The position numbers were made by a program, and so were the translations under genes. 64,000 bases of DNA from Candidatus Sulfopaludibacter sp. SbA3 (GTDB lineage Bacteria > Acidobacteriota > Terriglobia > Bryobacterales > Bryobacteraceae), in the NCBI GenBank assembly GCA_945890485.1, contig CAMDCN010000005.1, positions 310,001 through 374,000 of the forward strand, read 5' to 3'. Below, one piece after another: positions 54,429 through 63,081 of this stretch (position 1 is the first letter of the stretch; each line of letters begins with the position of its first letter). The notes beneath the pieces are model-generated. The model saw only the letters and a program-made list of their open reading frames with translations, searched no databases and was not told the DNA's origin.

Positions 54429-56063
54429 TTAGCGGAGTCTAGCACGCAGCCGCGATAGGGGCCGTTCGAGCGCGTCCGCGGCCAGCGCCATCTCTTCAAC
54501 GCCCAGCAGACGGCAAGCGAAGTAATAGACGGCCAAGCCGGACGGGATGGACAGGGCCAAATCGACCATGTAGCGCATGCGCCCCGGTTCAATCCGCGAG
54601 CCGACGAACCAACTCGTCGCCCAGATGGCCACCGACATCGCGGCGGCAGCGAGCAGAATCCGCAGGACGCTCGCCAGCAGCGCGCGCCCATAGATCCCCG
54701 TCATCCGCCCCTTCAGAATGCTGAACAAAATCAGGCTGCCCGTAATCGCGACCACCGACGTCGACATGGCCAGCCCGGCCAGGCCGAAGCCAGGCTGCGT
54801 GGTCATCGTGGAGACGACCGCATAGTTGATCGCAATCGACGCAAGACTCACGAACATCGGCGTCCGCGCGTCCTTCAACGCATAAAACGCCGGCACCAGC
54901 ACCTTCAACGCGCTATAGCCGGCCAAACCAATGGCGAACCAACCCAGCGCCAGCGCCGTCTGCTGCGTGTCGTAGCTCGTGAACTCGCCACGTTCAAACA
55001 GCGCGCCGATGATCGACGGACCCAGCACGAACAGGCCCACCGACGACGGAATCGTCAACAGGAACACGAGGCCGAGCGACCGCGAAAGCGTCCGCCGAAA
55101 ATCGTCCATGTCGCCCCGCGCCGCACTCCTCGAAATGGCCGGCAGCGTAGCGCCGCCGATGGCGACCCCAAACAACCCCAGCGGAAGCTGCATCAGCCGG
55201 AACGCGTAGCCCAGCCAACTCATGCCACCGTTAATCTCGGAGGCGAAGCTCGTATTCACCATCACGTTGATCTGCACCGCCGCGTTGCCCAGAATCGCCG
55301 GGCCCATCAGCCGGAGAATTTGCCGCAACCCGGGATGCTCCCAGTCGATCGCCGGGCGGAAGACGAACCCGCTGCGAACCAGCGCCGGAATTTGCGCGGA
55401 AAGCTGAATACACCCGCCCACTAGCACGCCCCAAGCCATCCCTTCGATTGCCGGGATGCCGAGATAGGGCCCGGCCAGGAAACCCATCGACAGACCGACG
55501 GCCAGCGAACCGACGTTGAACATCGAAGACGACAGCGCGGGCAACGCGAACTGGTTACAAGCGTTCAGTATTCCCATCGCCTGCGCCGCCAGCGCGACCA
55601 CCAACAGGAACGGGCACATAATCCTGGTCAGCCGAACCGCCAGTTCATGCTTGCCCTCAATCTGCCGGAAACCCGGCGCGAGCAGGTCGACCATCTGCGG
55701 CGCGAAGACCATCCCCGCCAGGCACAGCGTGCCCACCACCAGGATGATCGCCGTCGCCACCAGGTTCGCCAAGTGAGCCGCGTCCTGCCGGGACTTCTTC
55801 TGCAGCGCTTCGACGAACGTCGGCACAAAGGCTGAACTCAGCGCACCTTCGGCGAAAAGATCCCGCGTCAAATTCGGGATCCGGAAGCCTAATAAGTAAG
55901 CGTCATAAGCCGCCGTGGCACCAAAGAAATGAGCGAGCGTGATCTCGCGAACCAACCCGGTGAGGCGGCTGGCCAGGACAGCGATGCTGGTGACCCCGGC
56001 TGATCTCGCCACCGATTGGCTGGACGAGACGGAGCCGGGAATCTCGGCCGCGTTACTGCTCAC
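54429..56063 (-). CDS. murJ: Lipid II flippase MurJ (MviN)
   Basis: A GTG start (TAAGTG, right after the M20 stop) gives 544 residues. The membrane protein has about 14 helices. Conserved MurJ blocks: VASRLTGLVREITLAHFFGAT, DAYLLGFRIPNLTRDLFAEGALSSAFVPTF and GVAIGGATLPAISRSAARGD. It flips lipid II across the inner membrane for peptidoglycan synthesis. Confidence 0.95.
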   Translation of the reverse strand: MSSNAAEIPGSVSSSQSVARSAGVTSIAVLASRLTGLVREITLAHFFGATAAYDAYLLGFRIPNLTRDLFAEGALSSAFVPTFVEALQKKSRQDAAHLANLVATAIILVVGTLCLAGMVFAPQMVDLLAPGFRQIEGKHELAVRLTRIMCPFLLVVALAAQAMGILNACNQFALPALSSSMFNVGSLAVGLSMGFLAGPYLGIPAIEGMAWGVLVGGCIQLSAQIPALVRSGFVFRPAIDWEHPGLRQILRLMGPAILGNAAVQINVMVNTSFASEINGGMSWLGYAFRLMQLPLGLFGVAIGGATLPAISRSAARGDMDDFRRTLSRSLGLVFLLTIPSSVGLFVLGPSIIGALFERGEFTSYDTQQTALALGWFAIGLAGYSALKVLVPAFYALKDARTPMFVSLASIAINYAVVSTMTTQPGFGLAGLAMSTSVVAITGSLILFSILKGRMTGIYGRALLASVLRILLAAAAMSVAIWATSWFVGSRIEPGRMRYMVDLALSIPSGLAVYYFACRLLGVEEMALAADALERPLSRLRARLR

Positions 56064-57437
56064 TTACGCTCCGTACTGTTCAAGAAAATGGGCAACCGTG
56101 GCGATCCCTTTGTAGTAGTTCTCCACGGCAAACTTCTCATTCGGCGAATGCAGGCCGTCGTCGGGCAAGCCAAAGCCCATCAAAATCGTGGGAATGCCCA
56201 GGTGTTGGGTGAAGTCCCCCACAATGGGGATGGAGCCCCCGCTACGGACGAACACCGTCTTCCGGCCCAGCGCGTCGGCAAAGCAACGGGCTGCGACAGC
56301 GATGGCGGGATGGTCGGGATTCACGAGCAAGCCCGGGCCGCCACTCAGCACGCGAACCTCAATGCGCACGCCCTCGGGCGTGTTCGCGGCAATCCATTCA
56401 CGAAACGCAGCCACCACGACTTCCGGATCCTGATGCGGCACCAGGCGCATCGAGACCTTCGCGACGGCCTTGGCCGGAATCACCGTCTTCGCCCCTGCGC
56501 CCGTGAAACCGCCGGCGATGCCATGGACTTCAAACGTCGGCCGCGCCCACGTCTTCTCGAACGTGCTCCGCCCCGGCTCGCCCGTCAGCGCCGAAGAGCC
56601 GACCTCTTTCAGGTATTCCGATTCGTCATAAGGCAGGCTGGCCCAGCTCTCGACCTCCGCCGGCGAAGGCGGCGCGACGGTCCCGTAGATGCCAGGAATC
56701 AGGATGGTGCCGTGGTCGTCTTTCGCCTTCCCGAGCAACTGCACCAGCCCATAGACGGCGTTCGGCGCCGCACCGCCGTAAAGGCCGGAGTGCAGATCCC
56801 GCCCAGGGCCCGTGGCTTCCACTTCCATATAGACGAGGCCGCGAAGACCAACGCAAAGCGTCGGCAGGCCGGGCGCAAACAGCGCCGTGTCCGAGACCAG
56901 CGCAACGTCAGCCTTCAACTTCTCCGGGTTCTCGGCGACGAACTTGGCGACGGACTTGCCGCCGATCTCCTCTTCGCCTTCGATGAGGAACTTCACGTTC
57001 AAAGGCAGGCTGCCGTTGAGCGCGCGCAACGCCTCAATGGCCTTGATGTGCGTATAGAACTGGCCCTTGTCATCGGCCGAGCCGCGGGCATAGATATTGC
57101 CGTTCTCGATCACCGGCTCAAACGGCGGCGAGTTCCACAGCTCCAACGGATCCGGCGGCTGCACGTCGTAGTGGCCGTAGCAGAGGACGGTGGGCTTGCC
57201 GGGAGCGGACAGGCTTTCGGCGTAGACCAACGGATGGCCGGCCGTCGGAATGATTTCAACATGCGGCAGGCCGGCCGCACGAAGAGCGGCAGCGGTGAAC
57301 TCGGCGGCGCTAAGGACGTCCGGCTGATGCTCCGGCAGCGTGCTGACGCTGGGAATGCGCAGAAAGTCGAGGAGCTCGCTCAGCAGGCGATCTTGCTGCG
57401 CGGACACGTATGTGGAAATCGCTTCGAAGCCTACCAT
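56064..57437 (-). CDS. M20 family dipeptidase
   Basis: The start at 57437 (MVGFEAISTYV) is fixed by a perfect GGAGG Shine-Dalgarno (57446-57450, 8 bases away); an in-frame ATG at 57452 would place the Shine-Dalgarno inside the gene. The product is 457 residues. The metal-site motifs are GHYDVQPPD, ARGSADDKG and EGEEEIGG. It is a cytoplasmic dinuclear-zinc dipeptidase. The murJ GTG follows its stop directly. Confidence 0.93.
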   Translation of the reverse strand: MVGFEAISTYVSAQQDRLLSELLDFLRIPSVSTLPEHQPDVLSAAEFTAAALRAAGLPHVEIIPTAGHPLVYAESLSAPGKPTVLCYGHYDVQPPDPLELWNSPPFEPVIENGNIYARGSADDKGQFYTHIKAIEALRALNGSLPLNVKFLIEGEEEIGGKSVAKFVAENPEKLKADVALVSDTALFAPGLPTLCVGLRGLVYMEVEATGPGRDLHSGLYGGAAPNAVYGLVQLLGKAKDDHGTILIPGIYGTVAPPSPAEVESWASLPYDESEYLKEVGSSALTGEPGRSTFEKTWARPTFEVHGIAGGFTGAGAKTVIPAKAVAKVSMRLVPHQDPEVVVAAFREWIAANTPEGVRIEVRVLSGGPGLLVNPDHPAIAVAARCFADALGRKTVFVRSGGSIPIVGDFTQHLGIPTILMGFGLPDDGLHSPNEKFAVENYYKGIATVAHFLEQYGA

Positions 57438-57445
57438 AGCGGAAA

Positions 57446-57450
57446 CCTCC
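57446..57450 (-). promoter_or_regulatory. Shine-Dalgarno that fixes the M20 dipeptidase start
   Basis: GGAGG on the minus strand, 8 bases before the ATG at 57437. Its position argues for the internal ATG over the upstream ATG at 57452. Confidence 0.75.
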
Positions 57451-57458
57451 ATTCTACG

Positions 57459-59126
57459 ATGTTAGAGATGCTCTCCCGTCGAACCCTACTGCAAATTCTG
57501 GCGTCCAGTCCGCTGGCCGCCGCCGGCCGGGATCTGCGCGCCGATGTCGCGGTTCTGGGCGCGAGCACCGGCGGCGTGGCCGCGGCGCTGGCGGCGCTGC
57601 GCAATGGCATGCGGGTGGTGCTGACGGAAGAGACCGATTGGGTCGGCGGGCAATTGACCTCGCAACTGGTCCCGCCCGACGAACATCCGTGGGTGGAGAA
57701 CTATGGCGGGACGCAGCTTTACCGCCAGTACCGCCGCGCCGTCCGGCAATACTACCGCGACCACTATCCGCTGACCGCCGAGGCCAGAGGCCGCGAGCAC
57801 TTGAACCCGGGCGATGGATCCGTCTCGCGCATCACCCATGAACCGCCGGTATCGCTACATGTCCTGGAGGCGATGCTCGCGCCCTGGATCAGCGCCGGGC
57901 AGTTGACGGTGCTGCTGCGCTTCAAACCGGTGAAGGCCGATAGGAATGGCGACCGCGTCCGCGCTGTAATGGTGAAGAGTCTGGCCACCGGCCAGGAGCT
58001 TACGCTGACCGCGCCCTACTTCATCGATGCGACCGAACTCGGCGACGTGCTGCCGCTGACGAAGACCGAGTACGTCGTTGGCTTCGAATCGAAAAAGCAG
58101 ACCAACGAACCCCACGCACCCGAGACCGCACAACCGCAGAACCACCAGGCGTTCACCGTCTGCTACGCCATCGACTATCGCGACGGCGAAGATCACACGA
58201 TCGACAAACCGGCGGAATACGCCTACTGGCGCGACTACGTGCCCAAGATGACGCCCCCTTGGCCCGGCAAGCTGCTGGGTTGGGCCATGTCCGATCCCAT
58301 TCGGCTCACGCCGCGCGCGGTGACGTTTGACCCGCGCGAACGCACCGGACGCCCCGGGCCACTGAACCTCTGGCTCTACCGCCGCATCGCCAACAAGGCC
58401 AACTTCGCCGGACCCTACAACGACATATCCCTCATCAACTGGCCGCAGAATGACTACTGGCTCGGGAATCTGTGCGAGGTGCCGGAGGCCGAAGCGGCCA
58501 AGCATCTGGCCCGCGGGAAGCAGCTATCGCTCAGCCTGCTCTACTGGATGCAAACCGAATGCCCCCGCGAAGACGGCAAGCAGGGCTGGCCGGGCCTCCG
58601 GCTTCGCTACGACTTGGCCGGCACCGAAGACGGCCTCGCGAAGCACCCGTATATCCGCGAGTCCCGCCGCATTCAGGCCGAGTTCACCGTCCTCGAACAG
58701 CACGTCGGCACCGAGGCGCGCCGTCAACTGGCCGGGCCGGAAGCCGGGGCCGCGGAGTTCGCCGACACCGTCGGCATTGGCAGCTATCGCATCGACCTGC
58801 ATCCCTCCTCCGGCGGCGACAATTACGTCGATGTCAGCTCGCTGCCGTTTCAGATTCCCATGGGCGCCCTGATTCCGAAGCGCGTCGAGAACCTGCTGGC
58901 CGGATGCAAGAATCTGGGCGTCACCCACATCACCAACGGCTGCTACCGGCTCCATCCCGTCGAATGGAACATCGGCGAATCCGCCGGACAGATCGCGGCG
59001 GAAGCCGTGCGCACCGGCCACCCCCCGCGCAAGATTCGCAACGACAAAAAGCTGCTCGCCGAGATGCAGGCCCGGATGACGGCGCAAGGCATCGAGTTGG
59101 CCTGGCCCAAGCCGACTCCTCGCTAA
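57459..59126 (+). CDS. FAD-dependent oxidoreductase, exported
   Basis: The ATG at 57459 (or 57468) gives 555 residues. The frame is open much further upstream, but that part is antisense to the M20 and murJ genes. A Tat-like leader (MLSRRTLLQILASSPLAAAG) precedes the FAD dinucleotide site DVAVLGASTGGVAAALAALRN. EETDWVGGQLTSQLVPPDEH and NLLAGCKNLGVTHITNGCYRLHPVEWNIGESAG follow, typical of FAD_oxidored (PF12831-like) proteins. Reaction unknown. The stop shares CTAA with the convergent TonB receptor. Confidence 0.87.
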   Translation: MLEMLSRRTLLQILASSPLAAAGRDLRADVAVLGASTGGVAAALAALRNGMRVVLTEETDWVGGQLTSQLVPPDEHPWVENYGGTQLYRQYRRAVRQYYRDHYPLTAEARGREHLNPGDGSVSRITHEPPVSLHVLEAMLAPWISAGQLTVLLRFKPVKADRNGDRVRAVMVKSLATGQELTLTAPYFIDATELGDVLPLTKTEYVVGFESKKQTNEPHAPETAQPQNHQAFTVCYAIDYRDGEDHTIDKPAEYAYWRDYVPKMTPPWPGKLLGWAMSDPIRLTPRAVTFDPRERTGRPGPLNLWLYRRIANKANFAGPYNDISLINWPQNDYWLGNLCEVPEAEAAKHLARGKQLSLSLLYWMQTECPREDGKQGWPGLRLRYDLAGTEDGLAKHPYIRESRRIQAEFTVLEQHVGTEARRQLAGPEAGAAEFADTVGIGSYRIDLHPSSGGDNYVDVSSLPFQIPMGALIPKRVENLLAGCKNLGVTHITNGCYRLHPVEWNIGESAGQIAAEAVRTGHPPRKIRNDKKLLAEMQARMTAQGIELAWPKPTPR

Positions 59127-62100
59127 AAAAACAACCGAACAGCAAACTGCAACTGTCGCGGATTCCCCACCTGTTGATTATTCCGATCGTAGTTGCCATC
59201 AATGAGCCGGAGCCGCATGAAGCGCACATCAATGGGTGCCAACTGGCCGGTGGCAGCCACGACTCCGGCTCCATAGATATTCGCCGCCCCCGCGAAGACG
59301 ACGTTGTCAGTGTCGAACAGGTTAAAGACCTCAGCCGAAAACTGAACCCTTGTCCGCTCCGAGAACCAGGCGAAACTCTTCATCAGCCGCATGTCGGCAT
59401 TGCTGGTCGATCGATTGCGGAACCCGTTCCGCCGCATAGGCTGGCCCGCCGCAAGGTAGGGCCGGTCGTTGTTGTTGCCGTCGCCGTTCAAGTCGGTGCC
59501 CGCAATGGCATTGAACGGCAGACCGGAACGCATGCGAAAGATGCCGCTGATCTCGAAGCCCCAGGGCAGGGAATACGTCCCGTTCGCAGTGAACTGATGG
59601 CGGATGTCCATGTTCGCGTAGTTGTACTCCGGCTTCAGGTTGAACGAGTTTTCGTAGACGAAGCCGCCGGAATCGCGCTCGTTGTCGTCATCGGAGAAGT
59701 TCTCGGAGAGCGTATAGAAGGCCTGGAACTGGAACTTACTCCGCCGGTATTGAGCGGAAACCGTCGCGGCGCTGTACCGCCCGCGCGAGGAGCTTTCGCG
59801 AACCGTGAACTGATTAATCCCGGCGATCGGCCGGGTCCCGAAGAACGGCCGTTGCGAAAGGTCGGTCGCGCGGACGGTCGGCACCGGCAGATTGTAGTTC
59901 CGATTCCGCATCAGGTGAGATGTGTTGACGTAGTGCAACTGGGCGCCCGTCGTGAACCCCCGGAACAGTTCCGACTCCGCGCCGAGACCCATCTGGAACG
60001 CGCGTGGATTCTCGAAGTCCGCCGCCATGGCGAGCACGTTGGCGTTAGCGAAAGGATCCCGTGCCGTGCCTCCCGCCGCAAACGTAGCCGCGGACTGAAG
60101 CTGCTCAATGCTCAGCACCGGGAGCTGATCGATCGGCGTCCGGTTCAGGTCGATGCCCGCCCGCAGCATCGCCTGATAGATCGTCAACTGCCCCGGCAGG
60201 TTCCCGAACTGCAGCGAGACGTCGCCCGGCGGCAGGCGAAAGTTGTTGACGGCGCCGGCGAAGCTCAGCATGGGCGTTGCTCCGTAAAAGAGACCGGTGA
60301 AGCCGCGGATGACAAGCTTGGTGGGCTCGTTCAGCGGGCTATAAGCGAAGCCGAGCCGGGGCATGATCTGATTGGTAGCGTTGCGAATCGACGTGATGTT
60401 CGTCACCGAACCGAGAGGCACCGTGATGTTATGCAGCCGGTTAACGAGATCCGTGTTGTTCGCTGCAACAGCGGGGTTGTATTGGCCCTCCCAGCGGAGG
60501 CCGAGATCCACTTTGAACCTCCGGCTGATATTCCAGGAGTCCTGCGCGAAGAACGAAAGCTGCCGGACGTCGAAGGCCGCCTCGCCGTTGCCGATGGCGC
60601 GAGCGTAGGTGGCGGCCGGAATGTCGAAACGGTTCACGCCGTTTGTCCCGTTGGCGCTCATCGTGCGCAGAATCGCGTTCAGGTCCGTCGTCGCAAACCC
60701 GAAAGTACCGTACTGATTAAAGGCGAAGGTTTGGCTGGCGCTGAGGAAATTGAGATCTGCGCCCAGCTTGAATGTGTGGCGGCCACGGGTCATCGAAAGG
60801 GCGTCAGAGATCTGCCAGCGCTTGTCGCTTTGCGTGGTCGGCAGGAAGTTGCGGGTGCCAAAAGATCCGATCGTGTTAGTGACAAGCGGCAGGCTGGAGT
60901 TCGCTAGCCGAGGGCGGACTTCAGCTGAGCCAGTGAAGCGAAGGTCGTTCACCGTGCGGGCCGAGAACAACTTGGTGTACTGCGCGTTGCCGTTGTGGAT
61001 ACCATCCTTTTCCGTGCCTTCGTTTGAAACAGCCGCGTTGCTGAACGGGTTCACGGCCGCGCCAGTGGTGACGGCGTTGTCTTCCGTCGAACGGGAGTTG
61101 TTGTAGCGAAGGGTCAGCCGGTCGCCGGAGGCAAACTGATAGTCGGCCTTGGCGGTGAACGCGGTGGCGCGGTTGGTTTGGTTGAAGGGCTGTTCCAGGC
61201 TCTTGTAGTAGTCGTAGGCGGCGCGCGTCTCCGGGCTCGGCGCGAACGACGCGAGTTGCGGAAACAGCGTCTGGCGCGGAATCTCCGACCGCTGGCTCTC
61301 CACCGCGCCAAAATAGAAAAGCTTGTTCCTGATGATCGGCCCGCCTACCCCGCCGCCAAACTGCTGCAGTGTCTCCGAAGGCTTGACGAGAAAGATAGGG
61401 CTCTCCTCGCTGAGCGAACGGTGGCGCATCTGATAAAACGCTTCGCCATGAACGTCGTTACCGCCGGACTTCGTAATCGTGTTCATCACGCCGCCCGTGG
61501 AACGGCCGTACTCGGCGGTATAGCCGGTGGGCACCACCTGGAACTCCTGTATGGCGGCCTGCGGCACGGTGATGATGGAGCCCGACCGCTCGCCACCGCG
61601 GATGCCGCCGAAGAACGGCTGGTTGTAGTCAGCGCCGTCGAGCATGATGTTCGAATAGATGGCCCGTTGCCCGGCAAACGAAATCTGGCCGCGCGTGGCG
61701 CTATCCACTTGCACCGTGGGGGTGAGAAGCGCGAAATCCTGAAACCGCCGGCCGTTGATCGGCAGGCTGGTGATCGCGATGCTGGTGACGGTCGCCGTCT
61801 GTGCCGTGGTCTGCACATCAATCAGGGTTTCGCCCACCTCGACGACGGTGGAGGTGGCCTGGATCGCCAGGCGGACATCGATCCGCGCGGCTGAGCCGAC
61901 CGTGAGCGTCACTCCCGTCAGTTTGGTTTCAGCGAAGGACGGACTGGTCACCGCGATCTCGTAGACGCCGGGGTCGAGCAGCGGCGCTCGGTATTCGCCT
62001 TCGTCGTTGGACTTCAGGTCGCGGAGCAGGCCCGTGTTGCTGTTCTTGATGCGGATGGAGGCGTTCGGAACCACGGCTCCGTTGGGGTCAAAAACGGTGC

Positions 62101-62200
62101 CTGAAACCCGGGCCTTGTTGGCATCGGTCTGGGCCAAGAGCAGGCAGCCGAAAGATAGGAGTAGGAGAGCAGCACGGGAAGCGAGAGCCATAAGAGACAT
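59123..62200 (-). CDS. TonB-dependent receptor with N-terminal carboxypeptidase-regulatory-like domain (Oar-like)
   Basis: The ATG at 62200 overlaps the upstream stop (TGATG), giving 1025 residues with a signal peptide (MSLMALASRAALLLLSFGCLLLAQ). An N-terminal beta-sandwich follows (about 30-110: RVSGTVFDPNGAVVPNASIRI). The plug and 22-strand-type barrel follow, ending in the aromatic FAVRLFF typical of barrel C-termini. Oar-like receptors import or secrete large substrates with TonB energy; the ligand is unknown. Confidence 0.92.
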   Translation of the reverse strand: MSLMALASRAALLLLSFGCLLLAQTDANKARVSGTVFDPNGAVVPNASIRIKNSNTGLLRDLKSNDEGEYRAPLLDPGVYEIAVTSPSFAETKLTGVTLTVGSAARIDVRLAIQATSTVVEVGETLIDVQTTAQTATVTSIAITSLPINGRRFQDFALLTPTVQVDSATRGQISFAGQRAIYSNIMLDGADYNQPFFGGIRGGERSGSIITVPQAAIQEFQVVPTGYTAEYGRSTGGVMNTITKSGGNDVHGEAFYQMRHRSLSEESPIFLVKPSETLQQFGGGVGGPIIRNKLFYFGAVESQRSEIPRQTLFPQLASFAPSPETRAAYDYYKSLEQPFNQTNRATAFTAKADYQFASGDRLTLRYNNSRSTEDNAVTTGAAVNPFSNAAVSNEGTEKDGIHNGNAQYTKLFSARTVNDLRFTGSAEVRPRLANSSLPLVTNTIGSFGTRNFLPTTQSDKRWQISDALSMTRGRHTFKLGADLNFLSASQTFAFNQYGTFGFATTDLNAILRTMSANGTNGVNRFDIPAATYARAIGNGEAAFDVRQLSFFAQDSWNISRRFKVDLGLRWEGQYNPAVAANNTDLVNRLHNITVPLGSVTNITSIRNATNQIMPRLGFAYSPLNEPTKLVIRGFTGLFYGATPMLSFAGAVNNFRLPPGDVSLQFGNLPGQLTIYQAMLRAGIDLNRTPIDQLPVLSIEQLQSAATFAAGGTARDPFANANVLAMAADFENPRAFQMGLGAESELFRGFTTGAQLHYVNTSHLMRNRNYNLPVPTVRATDLSQRPFFGTRPIAGINQFTVRESSSRGRYSAATVSAQYRRSKFQFQAFYTLSENFSDDDNERDSGGFVYENSFNLKPEYNYANMDIRHQFTANGTYSLPWGFEISGIFRMRSGLPFNAIAGTDLNGDGNNNDRPYLAAGQPMRRNGFRNRSTSNADMRLMKSFAWFSERTRVQFSAEVFNLFDTDNVVFAGAANIYGAGVVAATGQLAPIDVRFMRLRLIDGNYDRNNQQVGNPRQLQFAVRLFF

Positions 62201-63081
62201 CAGTTTGATAAACGCGCAGTTGGTACAAACTGGGCGACAAACCATATGGCGGAGGTTACCAACAATATGAGGGCTGCTTGCCGGGAGTAAGTGGCGCGGG
62301 CCAGAGTTAACAAGCCGACGGCGCCGGCCGCGATGGCGGAACTGGCCACCAGACTACCGTGGAACGCCGCCGAACCGCCTGCCGGAATCCCCAGGCCAAG
62401 CAACAGGCCGACGCCCGCCACGGCGGCCCACCGGTGACCCGCGTCCGGAAGCAGCCAAACCTCGAACGCCAGGTAGCCGACGCCAATCGCCGCGGCGGCT
62501 TCGACGAATCGGGGCGACGCCGGCAGACCGAAATAGAGCGAGGCGCCTTGGCCCGCCGCCACCGCCAAAGCAAATGCTAAGGCCTCCCCCCGCCGGCGGG
62601 CCGCGAAGCCGATGGTGAAAAGCAGCAGAATCCGGGCCCAGCCAGAGAACGCCTGCCGCAGGCCGTCCATCGCGTCCCGCAGCGGGTCGTTACCTTCGCC
62701 AAAGCGAAGCTCGGCCTCGCGCTCGGGGCCCGAAAAAACTTGGCGAGCGATCGCGCCATCGCGCTGCGCCGTCAGCACATGAACGTGATTCGCCACCAGC
62801 ACGTCCGCCAGCCGGCAAATCACGCGAGGGTTCGCCGGCACATTCGTAAACTGATAAGTGCACGTCAACTCCTCGTTCGTCGTGGTGCACGTCCGCCCCG
62901 TGAGCGTGGCGCCCGCGATCTGGTAGGCGTCGCCCAGCATCTTCTCGCCATCCGGGACCTCGTAAGTGGGCACCCGCAGCACAAGCTGCGCCGTCGCCCC
63001 CGTGATCTCCATCTGTCCGCTGCTCAGGCTGACCATGTGGGCGGCCATCGGCCCCGCCAAAAGCCAAAGAAACCATCTCAT
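62200..63081 (-). CDS. HupE/UreJ-like membrane protein with periplasmic N-terminal domain
   Basis: A 293-residue protein. A signal segment (MRWFLWLLAGPMAAHM) and a periplasmic beta domain (about 20-130) are followed by about six helices (about 145-290), including FSGWARILLLFTIGFAA and AFEVWLLPDAGHRWAAVAGVGLLLGLGIPAGG. The layout resembles HupE_UreJ_2 proteins, but the histidine-rich HxxxFxxG-type metal motif is missing or altered, so the assignment is tentative. ATGA overlap with the AI-2E family gene upstream and TGATG with the TonB receptor downstream. Confidence 0.65.
   Translation of the reverse strand: MRWFLWLLAGPMAAHMVSLSSGQMEITGATAQLVLRVPTYEVPDGEKMLGDAYQIAGATLTGRTCTTTNEELTCTYQFTNVPANPRVICRLADVLVANHVHVLTAQRDGAIARQVFSGPEREAELRFGEGNDPLRDAMDGLRQAFSGWARILLLFTIGFAARRRGEALAFALAVAAGQGASLYFGLPASPRFVEAAAAIGVGYLAFEVWLLPDAGHRWAAVAGVGLLLGLGIPAGGSAAFHGSLVASSAIAAGAVGLLTLARATYSRQAALILLVTSAIWFVAQFVPTARLSN

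Noticed and set aside
56016-57458. Long N-terminal extension of the FAD oxidoreductase frame
   Set aside because: It lies antisense to murJ and the M20 gene, is Arg-rich and lacks domains. The signal peptide begins at 57459 or 57468.
58472-60907. 811-residue open frame on the plus strand opposite the TonB receptor
   Set aside because: It is antisense to a strong receptor gene, has Arg/Pro/His-rich composition without any domain, and arises from the GC-biased third codon positions of the real gene.
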